Source of the DNA: Climacteris rufus
Lineage: Eukaryota > Chordata > Aves > Passeriformes > Climacteridae
Assembly (NCBI GenBank): GCA_013398175.1
Contig: VZRZ01005125.1
Location: 440,568 to 504,567 of the forward strand
DNA: 64,000 bases
Reading direction: 5' to 3'
In this document: piece by piece, positions 45,801-56,765 of the stretch
How the letters are laid out: each line of letters begins with the position of its first letter
Position numbering within the stretch: position 1 is the stretch's first letter
Notes under the pieces: model-generated
What the model saw: the letters and a program-made list of their open reading frames with translations, nothing else
Told to the model about the DNA's origin: nothing
Database searches by the model: none
Program-made: the position numbers and the translations under genes

Positions 45801-48800
45801 TCACTGCTCCTTGGCCCTGTCCTGTGCTCTGAGGTCAGGAGAGGGTGCACTGAGAGGCACTGAGAGCCCCATGTCAAGAGAAGCCACAAACATCATTATG
45901 TGAATGTGATCAAATGGTCTGCTGATTCACAGGTCTGCTCTGCCCAAGCCTACACTGGTCTGTAGACCAAGAGGAGACTGAAAGAAAATCATTCCATTTG
46001 TTAGGGTGTTTTGGCAATTCCCCTTTCATTTTCTTAGAAACCAAAAATAATCCACAAGAGGAACTGTGCCGCTTAGCAACGATGATGGCTTTAGGGTGAA
46101 GTCTTTCTTTGGGGGCTGAGAAATGGGCTGGGGTCAGAGGGGAGTGAGCACTAGAGAGCACAACTTCATGGAAAACTCATTCTACCAAAGGCAGGAGGAC
46201 CAACATCCCTGACCCTGCAAAGGCAGCAATTTAGATGTTAAATTATTTCTGAGCATTCATCCACTTGTAGCCTTTCAGAAGTGCTGAAGTGCACTTGATA
46301 GCAAAAGGTATTTCCTCTAAAGAAGATCAGTCCCTCCCTGCTTCCCCCGAGGAAGCAAGCAGCAGACTCCCTGATGGGCAGGGATTAGTGCTGGAAGTGC
46401 TGGAAGCACAGGAAGCAGCAGCATCTCACTGAGCAAGGGCTGTGTGTTCTTCACAGTGTTCCTCTCTGAGCAGGTACAACAACACGCTGTTCCTGAACCG
46501 CCTGCAGGAAGGAGAGGGAGGGCTCTACAAGTTTCATGCCCGCAACAATGAGACCAGTGAATCAGTTACCTTCAGTATCTCTCTGAAATGTAAGTGCTTG
46601 CCCATTCTTTCACTCTGCTTGCCCCTGGGGCTGCTTCCCAGCTGGAAAAAAATGTTGGTTGGGGTACCGAGCTGCATCCAGCTCAGCACCGCCAGGAGAC
46701 ACAGCCTCAGCCCAAGCCTGCCTGTGTGTAGCACAGGGTTCATTCTGCTTTATTGTTGCATGCATGGAAAGTAAGCCAGAGCATGGGGGATGTGCTCTTC
46801 CTCTGGTCACAGCATTCACTCTTTATGTGACTTCCCCAACAGCTTCCCCAAGGGTCTGCAAAATCAAGGTGTTGGCCAATGACTCCAGCATCCTCCAGTG
46901 CACGGCCGTCGGGTACCCTGCCCCGCGCATTGAGTGGTACCAGTGCCCCGTTCACTCGGACAGGTGAGACGTGCCCAGGACACTGAGCACCTCCAAGCTC
47001 TGCACCTGCCCTTGCCGTGCTGGCATTCCCTGGGCAGCACCTCATGGGCTCCCTGACAGGCAGCACAGCAGAACCTGTTCAGCAACAGCAACAGGGATGT
47101 TGCTCTGCTAACAGCAAGGTCCTTAGGGACTGCCTGAGAAGAGGGGACACATTCTATTCCTAAAGTCCTGAGCTGAAGAGATTGGCCACATGTGATTCAT
47201 GTTCTCCCTGTGCTTTTCTGAGGAACATGTGGATCTCTTGGAGAAGTGCCCTGGTGTACATTGCTGTAGAGGTACATCCTGGGATGTACCCAGTCATCTT
47301 CCTGGGACCTCCACAGGTCTGAGGCTCTGCAGAGCACAGGTTTACTGGGCTACAGTGCCATGGGAAGAAACTGCAGCTGCCTGGACAGGGGTGTTGTGCC
47401 CCAGTACCAGCCCCACTGACAGGACTGATGGCAGAACACTGCTGAGCCACATAAAGGCTTTAGGGCTCTGTCTGTACAGGACTGTGGTGTTCAGGGGGAA
47501 GTCTTTAACTGGGCAGAGGGTAACACATCTCACAGAGCTGCAACCCTCATTCCCTGTCTCCTCTCCAGTCAGACACAGGCACTGACTCACCTGTGAGCTG
47601 CTGTGCTGCAGAGGAGCACTCATCTCCTGCTTTCTATCTCTGCAGGTACAAGGAGGACTATAGATTGATAAGGAATGACTCCAGACCCCAGGTGGTGAAC
47701 ATGCTGCCCTTTCACGAGGTGGAGGTGGAGAGCATCATCCCCTTCCAGGAGCTGGGTGACAATTTCACCTTCTGCTGCGTGGCCATTAACGGAGAAGGGA
47801 ACACCTCTGACATGTTTCACTCACTCACCATCACCAGTAAGAGATAAACCAGCAGCTTGGCAGAGTGGGGGTGAATCTGGGGGCTTAGAGATGACATGCT
47901 GTACATACATCCCCACTGTATTGCAAGAGAGGTGGAGCAGATTCCACAGGCCCTGTGTCCTCACAGGTGAGAGGCTTTGGCTTTTGCCATTCCCTGGAGC
48001 CTTGTGGGAATTTCTGTCCAGGTTATAGCCTGGAGACAAAGGCTGAAACATACTATGAACATCTTATGGCTGCAGGACTCAGCTCCAGGACAATTTCTCA
48101 GCCCACCAAAATACAGGGGTTGCATCTTTTGATGGAACTGTTCTTGCTGCACAGGGCTTGGTTCCCAGTCAGTCTGACCTGCACCTATTGGGGTGCACGA
48201 GGGGAACCATTCCAGCCTTGAGTTTGGCACCAAGAACTTCCCTTATGTCCCAGCAGTTCCCCAAAGGGTGTCTCTAATCCAGTGCTGGGGTGTGTTGCAT
48301 ACAGGAGAAGCCAAAGTGAAAAGCTGGGCAAAATGCTTTTTGGGATTGAAATAAGTGTTTTACTCATTCTCCTTTCTTTTTCTTCTTCCAGGGAGTGTCA
48401 TGGCCCTTCCAAACAAGCTCTTCAGCCCTGTTCTCTCTACCTGCATAGGGGCATTGGTGCTGCTGCTCCTCCTACTCCTCTTCCTCCTCTACAAGTACAA
48501 CCAGGTCAGGTTCCCTGTAGCTTGGCAGGGGCTGCAAGGGCTCCCCAGCCTCAGAGGCCACATGTGCAGGGACATTCAGCTTGGAGCTGCCAGGCAAGCT
48601 GCCTCCTTCACCTCCACTGCCTCCCAGCTTCCCCTAGGAATATTCTTTGCTACAGAGCAAAGCTCATGCACCAAACGCAGTGTGTTAACACCTCTTCTGC
48701 CTTGGTCCCTCAGTCTTGTAGCCCAAAGGTTATTGTGTGGTGTCAGACAAAGGTGCTCACTCTGTGCTGTCAGATGCAGCAGATTTTGCTCAGGTCACTG

Positions 48801-51800
48801 TGAATCCACAGACTGAATTAAGGAAGAAAAAAAAAGTGGTTTGCAGTTTGCATCTACTTTTTATTCTCCTCACCGCTTTATAAAAAACTGTTTTTATGGG
48901 GAAACAGGATGATGTTAGAAGGAGTTTGTCTCCAGGAAGACTTGGTCACTATTTTTATATAAGAACTTGCCCCATTTTCTCTGCAAGACTCATTTCCAGC
49001 ATTTGGATTCCTTCTCTGTTGTTTCCATAAACTGAACCAATCATAGCCACCTCTGCTTCATCAGTGGGTGAAAATCTCCTGGTTTTTAGCTCTCCCTTTT
49101 GGCACCCTTCCTTTGACAGCCTATCAAGGCTGCAAATTTTGCAGCAAAGTTGTGGTGCTGGTTGTCAGAAGATCCATCACAGTCCTTTCTCAGACAAGCA
49201 CCTACAGCTTTGCATGCAGAACTGCCTTTGGCCAGTGGTCCAGAGACAGAGAGAGAAGGATGAAACAATATCTGAAAAAAATAGCTTTTTGGAAGGGCTT
49301 GCAAGCCCAAGAGAAGCAGGGCATGGTTATAAATAACATGGTTACCTATCTCAGCCAGGTACTAGCCTTCTCTGCTCATGGACTCCAGCACTGCTTCTCT
49401 CTGCCTTGCCTGGTTACTTCTGCCATGACATTCTTGGAAAAGAGAAATTCTTACTTCTCTTTCTCTTTTTTTTATTTTTCCCCTGTAAGGGAAGTGGGGC
49501 TGGGCCAGCTCCACCGTTCTGCTGTGCTCAGCAACCAGGGGACCAAGGAAGGAGACACAGTGGGGACATCTCCCTCCAGCACCAGCTGGGCACTGGCAGC
49601 CACTGCTCTGGTGGGATGTGCTGGATCTCCCAGCTCTGCCAACCCAAATGATGGCAATGGGCTGCTCCCAGTGAGAGGCAAGAGAGTCCCTCAGTCATGG
49701 GTGATGACTTGGGGGACTCTGTAACAGCAAAGGGACCAGGCTGTCCAGACAAAGCCGCTCTCATTCAGTCCAGCTTCAAAAGATATTTGATGGGCTGAAA
49801 TCTGTATCTTCCCTCTGTGTCTGCAGAGTGAGCTTGAGTGGATGCTGGGGCTGGGGAACCCTCAGAACCTGGGGAACTCTCAGAACTCATGGAACACTGA
49901 ATAACTGGAGTGTCTTCCCTACAGAAACCCAAGTACCAGGTGCGGTGGAAGATCATTGAGGCCTGTGAAGGGAATAACTACATCTTTATCGATCCCACTC
50001 AGCTGCCATACAATGAAAAATGGGAGTTCCCCAGGAATAACCTCCAGTTTGGTAAGAAACCGTCCTTGCTGCTTGCCTGGTAGCCTGAAGCTCATCACAG
50101 AGCTGCAGTTCTCCACGAGTCAGAGCCAAAGCTCTGGGCAATACCCAAAGCTGCATCCAGACATTCCAGCAGCATCCTTAACCAGGCCTTGGTGCCCTCT
50201 TTCACACAGGGTGACAAATGGTAGGGTGCAACCTTTCTACATTACTCCAAGGAAGGCTGCAGGGATCATGTCCCTTCTCTTGCATCTGGGATCATTCCTA
50301 AGGACAGATCTGGTGAAGCTGTGTTTGGAGATGGCCTCTTCCACACCATCTTTACTCATAGGAGAGTTGCCCATAGATGTTTGCCAGCTCCTGACTAAGG
50401 GATGTATCATCTTGTGTGAGCCCAGCAGGAATCCCCATCCACCAGAAATCCTCCTCAAGGCTGCGTGCAGGACAATTGCTCGATCTTTTTCTATAAAATA
50501 TTTTACAAGTACATTTTTTTTTCTCTCTCTGCAGGAAAAACTCTTGGAGCAGGAGCCTTTGGAAAAGTGGTAGAAGCCACTGCTTTTGGGCTGGGCAAAG
50601 AAGATTCAGTGCTCAAAGTGGCTGTGAAGATGCTAAAGTGTAAGTACAGAGCAATTGGCAAGGGCTGAAATCCCCCAAGCTCCTCTGGGCAGGATGTAAT
50701 GTGTGTTCACCACATGTTGGTGCTCCCAGGCTGTAACATCTACTTCCTAGAGATGACAAGTACCAGGTGCTGGAATCACACTCCTACCATTTCTGTGGAT
50801 GTGGGAGGCACAGACAGAGGGCACAGTTTCCTCTTTGAGCGTGTCTCCTCCTTTTGTTCCATATCTCTATCTACACCTTTCTCTGTCCTCCCCCTTAATC
50901 TCCTCCTTGTCCCTCCCTCACTCCTTCACACAGTCCTTCTCTCTCCTCGCAGCATCAGCAGACACAGATGAGCAGGAGGCTCTCATGTCTGAGCTGAAGA
51001 TCATGAGTCACTTGGGACACCACGAGAACATTGTTAACCTCCTGGGAGCATGTACCTGTGGAGGTAGGATCCCACAGCCCTGCTTCCCCCATGGATCCCT
51101 ACCATGGCTCCTCCTCTGTGGCTCGTACCTCTCCTCAGTCACAGAGTTACAGAGTGAGCTGATGAGCTCTGTGGATTCTGCTGCCCTCCCAGGGAAACCA
51201 ATCCTCAGGAGAGGTCACAGAAACATTTCTAATGAACCCTTTCTGCTGCTCCCCCAGGCCCAATCCTTGTCATCACCGAGTACTGTCGCTATGGAGACCT
51301 GCTGAATTTCCTGCGGAGGAAGGCTGAATCCATAATTATCCAGGATTCTGCCCTAGACACCTCTTTAGACAGCGCTGCTGATTACAAAAACATTGACCTA
51401 GAGAAAAAATACATCCGCAGGTAGGAGCAGAGCTTGGGTGGCTGCAGGGCTGAGCAAGGCAGAGCTGGGTACTTCCTGGGACAAGTGTGCAGAGCGCTGT
51501 GCTGGGAAGAGATCCAAGTCAAATGTCTGGGGCCTGGCAGGATACCAGGATGTAAAAGCCACTGGGGTTGCATATGTTTAGAGCTGGTCATAGTTCCGAG
51601 TTTTTCAAAGACTTTGACAGCAGTCATTGAATATCCCACAATAAACCCAGGTTTCAGTCTAGGCTGTCCTTCAACAATTCAGAACCAAAGGTTTTTGTTT
51701 TCCTGCAGTGTTGGGCACATGGGTTTTATAGGATGAAGCTGACATCAGCCAAGAGCTTAACAAAAAGGGAGCAGTACTTGGAGCCCCATAACACAGGAAC

Positions 51801-54800
51801 CCCATAACACAGGGGGCCCAGATCCCCTTTCTGAATCAGCTCCAACATTGCCTTTGCCCTTAAGCCCCTGGCTAAGTCACCTCCTGCAGGCAGGGGTGTG
51901 GTTTCTCCTTTCAGTGGATGTGGAGCAGGGCAGAAGGTACTGCTGGAGGGTTCTAACAGCCTGCTCCCATCTCTGCTGTTTCTCACTCAGTGACAGTGGC
52001 TTTTCAAGCCAGGGTTTGGAAACATATGTTGAAATGAGGCCTGTGTCATCATCATCATCTTCAGCAGCATCAGATTCTGCGCAAGTCAGGGGTGAGTCAA
52101 AGGCTCATTTCTGTGATTTCGTGATTTCTCTCTTTTGTCCATCCTGTCTGGTTTACCCTGGGAACCACAACATGCCACAGTTTGCGTTACTCACCAGGTT
52201 TACAGCAAGCCTAAATCTCTGCTTTGAATTCAGGGAGAAGCTCAGAGGAAGATGATGAAGCCAGGGAAGATCTGCGTCCCCTTAATCTCTCTGACCTGCT
52301 ACAGTTTTCCAGCCAGGTGGCCCAGGGCATGGCATTCCTCGCATCAAAGAATGTGAGTGCCAAGAGGACCACTGCCCCCAGCATGCCAACAGGGAAACAC
52401 CAGTCCAGCCAAGCAGGAGCCACCCATCCTGTCTGCATAAGGCTTGGGATGCCTTTGGATGGGGTGGCCAAGATCAAGCAAGCTGCTCCTGGAAATGGGC
52501 CTCTGCTCTGTTTGTTGGGCCCTGGTGTCTGGTGTTCCCCTCAGAGCCTTTTACTTCCATGGCCTTCATGGCAGGGCACTGTAACAGGAGGGACCCAGGG
52601 CTGTGCTGGTCTCAACATTTTCTCCCCTGCTTTTAAAGGAGGTCAGGAACTCTGTTTTGAAGCTTTCTTGCTTTGGCAGGATCCCTGCTGCCCCAGGGAC
52701 AAGGAACTGAAAGTGGCCGTTGAGCTGTCGGCCAGAGCTGGCTCAGAGTCTCAGAGTCACCCTGTGCCTGTTTCAGAGTTCAGGCACAGTATCAACAGCC
52801 CCTGGTTCTGAGCCTCCTCCGGTGAGGAAGATGACAGCCCCATGAGTGATTAAAGGACAGGGCATGATATGTCACAGTGTCTTAACATTGCAAATGAAAT
52901 ACTTGAAACAGAGCCCATAGTTTGCATGTGACGTGGTGCCTCAGACAGGGGCTTTTCAAGCAGTACATTTCCCTTGCCCCTACAGTGTTGTTTCAGTGAC
53001 AGGCCTGGGCCATAGGGAATCACTTGGGACTGCTGGGGGCCAGTGGCTGGGTCTCAGCTGTGCTCTCTTCTCCCCAGTGCATCCACCGTGACTTAGCAGC
53101 CAGGAACGTGCTGATCTCAGATGGACGGGTAGCCAAGATCTGCGACTTCGGCCTGGCCCGGGACATCATGAATGACTCCAATTATGTTGTGAAAGGCAAT
53201 GTAAGTAATTAAAATGGGCACAAGAGAAGGCACAAGGGTAGGGTGGGGCCGGAGCATGAAGGACAGACAGGGTGTAGCATAAGCTGCCAGCTTGTCCCAG
53301 GCTGCAGGACTCTCTGCTCTTCCAGGCCCGCCTGCCCGTGAAATGGATGGCCCCAGAGAGCATCTTTGACTGCATTTACACAGTGCAGAGTGATGTGTGG
53401 TCTTACGGCATCCTGCTCTGGGAGATCTTCTCCCTTGGTAAGAAAGAAGAGAGCTTGTCAACCTCTTTTGTTTTCCATGGCTCACTACTGCCCTAATGTC
53501 TCTGCAGAAAAATTTCCGAGAAAGGAGGAAGGCTGACAAAAATCTAGGTTTATCAGGGCTATAAAACACTGTTATGTTTCCAGAGGGACCATTCAAAACA
53601 AAGAATTTGCTCTTACTCAGAACTCCCTGGGTAGCAGCGGCTCAGACAATGCTCCAGGCTGCCTCTTCCCCTCCCTCACGGCTGCAGTGTTGAACATTCT
53701 GGTCTGAGAGCCACCTCTGCTCCTGTTCCTGTCACAGGGAAAAGCCCATATCCTGGCATGGTGGTGAACAGCAAGTTCTACAGCATGGTGAAGCAGGGGT
53801 ACCAGATGGCCAGGCCCGACTTCGCTCCCTTGGAAATGTGAGTGTACCCAGCAGTGACAGGGGGGCCGGAGCTGCCTCATGGGGACAGGCAGGGCCAGGG
53901 CACAGGGACCTGGGCCACAGGACTGCCTGCTGCTCCCAAGTGTCTGCTTTGAGGGTCAGGTTGGATCCTACCAAGCTGCTCCTTGCTCCTATGGGAAAGC
54001 AAGGCCTGGGGCAGTCAGTTACAACCTCTATCCACTATCTCCTGTTTATGGATAGAAGATGAGAGCACAGACATTAATGTCTGCATTCCTGAACTTGGTG
54101 GGGTTTTTTTTCTTTTTTTCAGTTAGCTACTTTGGACTCCATGACTATGAGAAGACAAACCTGAGTAGGTTACAGGAGTGTAATGAGTGTAAGCTTAAAG
54201 ATTTGGAGGCATAAAGCTCCTTGTTGATTAGCTTGCTCCATCCACTCCAGTGCTCACCCGTCCCTGGAGCACTGCACATGTAGCAGCCACGGGTTTTATG
54301 GAGGAAGACAAGGCACTGCTCAGTACTGCATCCCTGACACAGAGTGCTGCAGGGAAGAGCCTGGGGTTGCAGACCCTCGAGCAGCTCTGTGCAATCACCC
54401 TGTCCCTGTCTGGCCCTGCAGGTACAGCATGATGCAGGCGTGCTGGAGCCTGGAGCCCACACGGAGACCCACCTTCGACCAGATCGGCTGCTTCATCCAG
54501 AAAGAGCTGGAGGCGCATAAGGAGCAGGTGAGGAGCTCTGGAGGGGAGAATGGGGGAGGATGTGGTCTCATCCTACAGGAACACAGCTTCTGGACTCTTC
54601 TTCTGTGGTGTCCCTTACTGTTAGCTGATAGGAGCAGTGTTGTGTTGGTGGGAAGTGCAGAGAGGCACCCACAGTCCCCCATGCTGAAGGGTTAAATCAC
54701 TGCCCACCATGACCAAACAGGGCTGGACAAAGAAACATCGTTGCTTGACAGAAACCTCTCTGGGCAGTGATACACTATCAGCACAGCACCCATCCCTATT

Positions 54801-55148
54801 CCCCTGGATGTGCTGTGCACTCCCTCAGGACTAGCAGTCCACAAAAACACAGGCACATGCCTGCCCTACCTGCTAGTCATGCTCTGTGGGCACAGCAAAG
54901 GGTGGTAGTGGGGAGTGAGCAGCCCCAGCCAGTCACCTGCATGGGAACAGGTATTGTACACCATCAAAGGGACCAAAACACACTCAGGGTGTTGTGTTTC
55001 TTCCTTTTCTTTCAAGGACTACACCAACCTCCCCTCCAGTGCTGAGGAAGACAGCGGCTGTGACACCTCTGGCTGCTGTGAGGAGTCCTGCGAGCAAGAG
55101 GAGAGTGGGCAGCCCCTCCTCAAGGGCAACAACTACCAGTTCTGTTAG
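36770..55148 (+). CDS. CSF1R: Macrophage colony-stimulating factor 1 receptor (21 coding exons)
   Basis: This receptor tyrosine kinase binds CSF1 and IL-34 and drives survival and differentiation of macrophages, microglia and osteoclasts. The exons total 2907 bases in one frame, 968 residues against 972 in human. It has a signal peptide (about 1-17), five Ig domains (about 20-498), a Leu-rich membrane helix (about 508-532), a juxtamembrane segment and a split kinase. Landmarks are the glycine loop 583-588, Lys610, gatekeeper Thr657, HRD Asp783, DFG Asp801 and activation-loop Tyr814. Insert tyrosines YKNI (Y693), YIRR (Y702) and YVEM (Y717) and the C-terminal NYQFC (Y965, Cbl site in mammals) are kept. 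The kinase insert is about ten residues longer than in human because of a serine-rich stretch. The human Y556 position is Cys550. Confidence 0.97.
37047..37124 (+). repeat. 35-base tandem duplication
   Basis: Two exact copies (37047-37081 and 37082-37116) of a unit beginning GCTGCTGTGGGCTGGGATGG are followed by eight bases of a third. The identity of the copies points to a recent duplication. Confidence 0.85.
38070..38140 (+). promoter_or_regulatory. CSF1R: Candidate macrophage enhancer core (FIRE-like)
   Basis: Within 70 bases there is an Ets core GGAA (38077-38080), an octamer-like ATTTGCAT (38081-38088), GTTTCACTTC (38103-38112, an IRF/ISRE-like site on the other strand), TTTGCAAC (38121-38128, C/EBP-like) and TGCTGA (MAF half-site, about 38130). 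The grouping fits macrophage regulators, but each motif is short and the assignment rests on position in the intron. Confidence 0.3.
40735..40850 (+). mobile_element. MIR-like ancient SINE fragment
   Basis: The sequence CCATGCCTCAGTTTCCTCTC is followed by an A-rich AATAGAAATAGTAATGCTGA and then TTTTGATGATATG. This follows the well-known order of the MIR family (cctcagtttcctcatctgtaaaatgg, aataataat, ttgtgaggatta). It is strongly diverged and has approximate limits. Confidence 0.5.
41404..41649 (+). CDS. CSF1R: CSF1R coding exon 2: Ig domain 1
   Basis: It encodes residues about 17-98, with Cys in LHCSGE and YSCAY and the core Trp in VAWNS. It is phase 1 at both ends. Confidence 0.95.
42425..42709 (+). 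CDS. CSF1R: CSF1R coding exon 3: Ig domain 2
   Basis: It encodes residues about 99-193, with Cys in LPCLIT and YRCQAV. Domain 2 is a main ligand contact in the family. Confidence 0.95.
43171..43370 (-). mobile_element. CR1 LINE 3'-end fragment
   Basis: It begins AATCATAGAATAGAGTCATA, the reverse complement of the ATTCTATGA-rich CR1 3' terminus. GGGTGGGAAGAGACCTGGAA and CTGGGCAACCTGTGCCAGGG follow, both standard CR1 tail sequence. It ends about 85 bases before the next CSF1R exon. Confidence 0.85.
43457..43593 (+). CDS. CSF1R: CSF1R coding exon 4: Ig domain 3, first half
   Basis: It encodes residues about 194-239, with Cys in RVTCRV and Trp in IRWVT. It ends in phase 0, as does PDGFRB exon 5. 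Confidence 0.94.
44282..44441 (+). CDS. CSF1R: CSF1R coding exon 5: Ig domain 3, second half
   Basis: It encodes residues about 240-292 with the Ig signature DSGKYICIANNS. Confidence 0.95.
45301..45490 (+). CDS. CSF1R: CSF1R coding exon 6: Ig domain 4, first half
   Basis: It encodes residues about 293-355 (KAYPKLLHWVWEH). There is no cysteine, as expected for domain 4, which mediates homotypic dimer contacts. Confidence 0.94.
46474..46589 (+). CDS. CSF1R: CSF1R coding exon 7: Ig domain 4, second half
   Basis: It encodes residues about 356-394 (GGLYKFHARNNET). It is the same length as the matching PDGFRB exon, 116 bases. Confidence 0.94.
46843..46963 (+). CDS. CSF1R: CSF1R coding exon 8: Ig domain 5, first half
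   Basis: It encodes residues about 395-434, with Cys in LQCTAVG and Trp in IEWYQ. Confidence 0.94.
47646..47836 (+). CDS. CSF1R: CSF1R coding exon 9: Ig domain 5, second half
   Basis: It encodes residues about 435-498, with FTFCCVAINGEGNTS as the closing Ig strand. Confidence 0.94.
48392..48504 (+). CDS. CSF1R: CSF1R coding exon 10: transmembrane helix
   Basis: It encodes residues about 499-536. A Leu-rich span is closed by YKYNQ, matching the human YKYKQ boundary. Confidence 0.96.
49925..50051 (+). CDS. CSF1R: CSF1R coding exon 11: juxtamembrane segment
   Basis: It encodes KPKYQVRWKIIEACEGNNY and FIDPTQLPYNEKWEF. Y555 equals human Y561, the Src-family docking site; human Y556 is replaced by Cys550. 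Confidence 0.96.
50535..50639 (+). CDS. CSF1R: CSF1R coding exon 12: kinase glycine loop and lysine
   Basis: It encodes LGAGAFGKVVEATAFGLG and VAVKMLK with ATP-binding Lys610. Confidence 0.97.
50953..51063 (+). CDS. CSF1R: CSF1R coding exon 13: kinase C-helix
   Basis: It encodes ALMSELKIMSHLG and NIVNLLGACTCGG. It follows an unusually long pyrimidine-rich stretch (about 50835-50952). Confidence 0.97.
51258..51420 (+). CDS. CSF1R: CSF1R coding exon 14: hinge and start of kinase insert
   Basis: It encodes gatekeeper Thr657 in VITEYCRYGDLLNFLRR, then insert tyrosines Y693 (YKNI, Grb2-type) and Y702 (YIRR). Confidence 0.96.
51991..52091 (+). CDS. CSF1R: CSF1R coding exon 15: kinase insert, PI3K site and Ser tract
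   Basis: It encodes DSGFSSQGLETYVEMRPVS, with the PI3K motif YVEM (Y717), then a run of serines coded largely by TCA repeats (about 52045-52070). Confidence 0.95.
52234..52352 (+). CDS. CSF1R: CSF1R coding exon 16: end of insert, E-helix
   Basis: An acidic stretch (SSEEDDEAREDLRP) ends the insert; FSSQVAQGMAFLASKN resumes the kinase fold. Confidence 0.96.
53078..53200 (+). CDS. CSF1R: CSF1R coding exon 17: catalytic and activation loops
   Basis: It encodes HRDLAARN (Asp783), DFGLARDIM (Asp801) and NDSNYVVKGN (activation-loop Y814). Confidence 0.97.
53326..53437 (+). CDS. CSF1R: CSF1R coding exon 18: P+1 loop and APE motif
   Basis: It encodes LPVKWMAPESIFDC and SDVWSYGILLWEIFSL. Confidence 0.97.
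53738..53837 (+). CDS. CSF1R: CSF1R coding exon 19: kinase C-lobe
   Basis: It encodes residues about 857-889 (SPYPGMVVNSKFYSMV). Confidence 0.96.
54422..54527 (+). CDS. CSF1R: CSF1R coding exon 20: end of kinase domain
   Basis: It encodes YSMMQACWSLEPTRRPTF and the closing helix ending HKEQ. Confidence 0.96.
55017..55148 (+). CDS. CSF1R: CSF1R last coding exon and stop
   Basis: It encodes DYTNLPSS, an acidic Cys-rich tail and the conserved end LLKGNNYQFC-TAG. The acceptor reads TTTCAAG, a less common AAG form. Confidence 0.95.
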   Translation, partial: DYTNLPSSAEEDSGCDTSGCCEESCEQEESGQPLLKGNNYQFC

Positions 55149-56350
55149 ATGGGACCATCACCCTGGGGTTGATCCTTGTCCTGGCTCCACAGAGCTCACC
55201 CTAGGACACAGACACCTCCTGCTTTGGCCCTCTCTGTGCTTTCTGAAGTGTGAGTGTTACTGACTCTCTCACCAAAAGGGGAGTGAAGGAGGCACCATGG
55301 GGTCCCTGAACTCTTATCTCACACATAGCATAGAGCTGTTAGGATGGTAACAGGCTCCATCTCTACAAGGTACACAGAGGTCCCCCTCACCCGCCTTCCC
55401 ACGCTCCAGAGAAGGCTGGGGGAGTTAGCCAAGTAAGACATTTCCAAGTGTCACTCACATCACTGAACCCTTGTGTTTTATAAGCACATCTTGAAATAAG
55501 TGGTGTCCCACACCCTCTCTTTCTTGGTGGTCCTGCTCTCTTCCCTTTGTCAGTCTGACCCTGGACAGTGCAGTGTGTTTAGATATAGGTAAAGCTTCTA
55601 CCTAGCATTAAATATGCATTAACCCCTACACTTCCTCCTGCAATCCACCTCTCTGCAGCTGATGCTTCTGCAGGGACTGTTTGGGTGAAGTGAGCCACAC
55701 AGCCAACCCCAGGGTTATGTGAACTTGTGGCCCAGTAATGGGACAGAGGGACAGATCTTTCTCAGGTACAATACAGCAGAAACCAGTGCTCTTCCAGGTG
55801 AGCACTGAACACAACTCTATCCAGGAAAGAATGGCAGCTTGAAGAGGTCTGGAAATTATCAACATTACACATATCCTACAGAACTTCTGAGTTACTGAAC
55901 ATGTAGCAATCACTGCCTTTGTCACTGTTACAGACTTGTACTTAATTTTCTAAACATATTTTTAATAGTACAGCTTAGGTAATTTTTTCATAAGCTAGGG
56001 TCTAATGCCCTTCACCTCATTTGTTAGCTCTTGCTCAGGGTTACTACTGTCCCAGCCACTTGAGCCTGTGTACCTACCAGAAGTAGCTAAAGAACCTTTT
56101 TAGCTTCACCTGACTCATGGGTAAAGGATCTGTATTCCAGGTACAAGCACTGACAGGGCTCAGGCAAATTACAACTCATTGCAGGTGGCCTTTGCCACAC
56201 TCTGAGCAATTATGTTGTGGGCCATTTCTGATTCTATTAAACCCAGTTTTATGCTAACACCAAGTGATTCATTCCTCCTTACTAAATGAAAAGCTAATGT
56301 AAATCTATCTTTCATTATTATAAAAAATAAAATGTTTAACAAAATGAGTC
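55149..56350 (+). other. CSF1R: CSF1R 3' UTR
   Basis: From the stop codon to the canonical AATAAA at 56326-56331 there are about 1.2 kb of AT-rising, non-coding sequence. Weaker ATTAAA signals at 55607-55612 and 56236-56241 could give shorter ends. Confidence 0.6.
56326..56331 (+). terminator. CSF1R: CSF1R poly(A) signal candidate
   Basis: This AATAAA sits in an A/T-rich context. It is the only canonical hexamer I found between the CSF1R stop and the opposing HMGXB3 signal. Confidence 0.55.
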
Positions 56351-56765
56351 TCTTCCAGGGCTCTAAGGACTATTCTCAGAGGGGAACTGCTCAGAACATG
56401 GGTGATGCACTGGCCCACTCACTCACCCTGCACCTCTGCCCCAGTTCCTCAGTACCAGTTCTCAAAACCACTCATTCTTGTGTAATGCAAAACCTTATTA
56501 AAAGTGAGGTTTTACAGCTCTGAAGTAGTCCCTGTGCCTGGATATAATGGAGTGTAATTTCAGTTGTGAGGATGGGACATCTGACACCAGTCACTGTGTG
56601 GCACATGGCAGCAGTCTCTGGGATCAGTGCAATGCCAAGGGCAAGGTAAATGCAGAAGAGACTCAGGAGTGTTTCTACCCTTTCCCCCTGTAGCCATCCA
56701 GGTCTTGTACACAAAAAAAACCCCAAGTCACTTGACCACAGTTTCACCCCAAAAATTGGAGATAA

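Larger units (their letters stand above)
41650..55016 (+). other. CSF1R: Remaining CSF1R introns, nothing further recognised
   Basis: Introns of 300 bases or more (for example 41650-42424, 44442-45300, 45491-46473, 48505-49924, 52353-53077) show no gene or structured RNA. The only clear repeat is the CR1 piece at 43171-43370. Confidence 0.5.
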
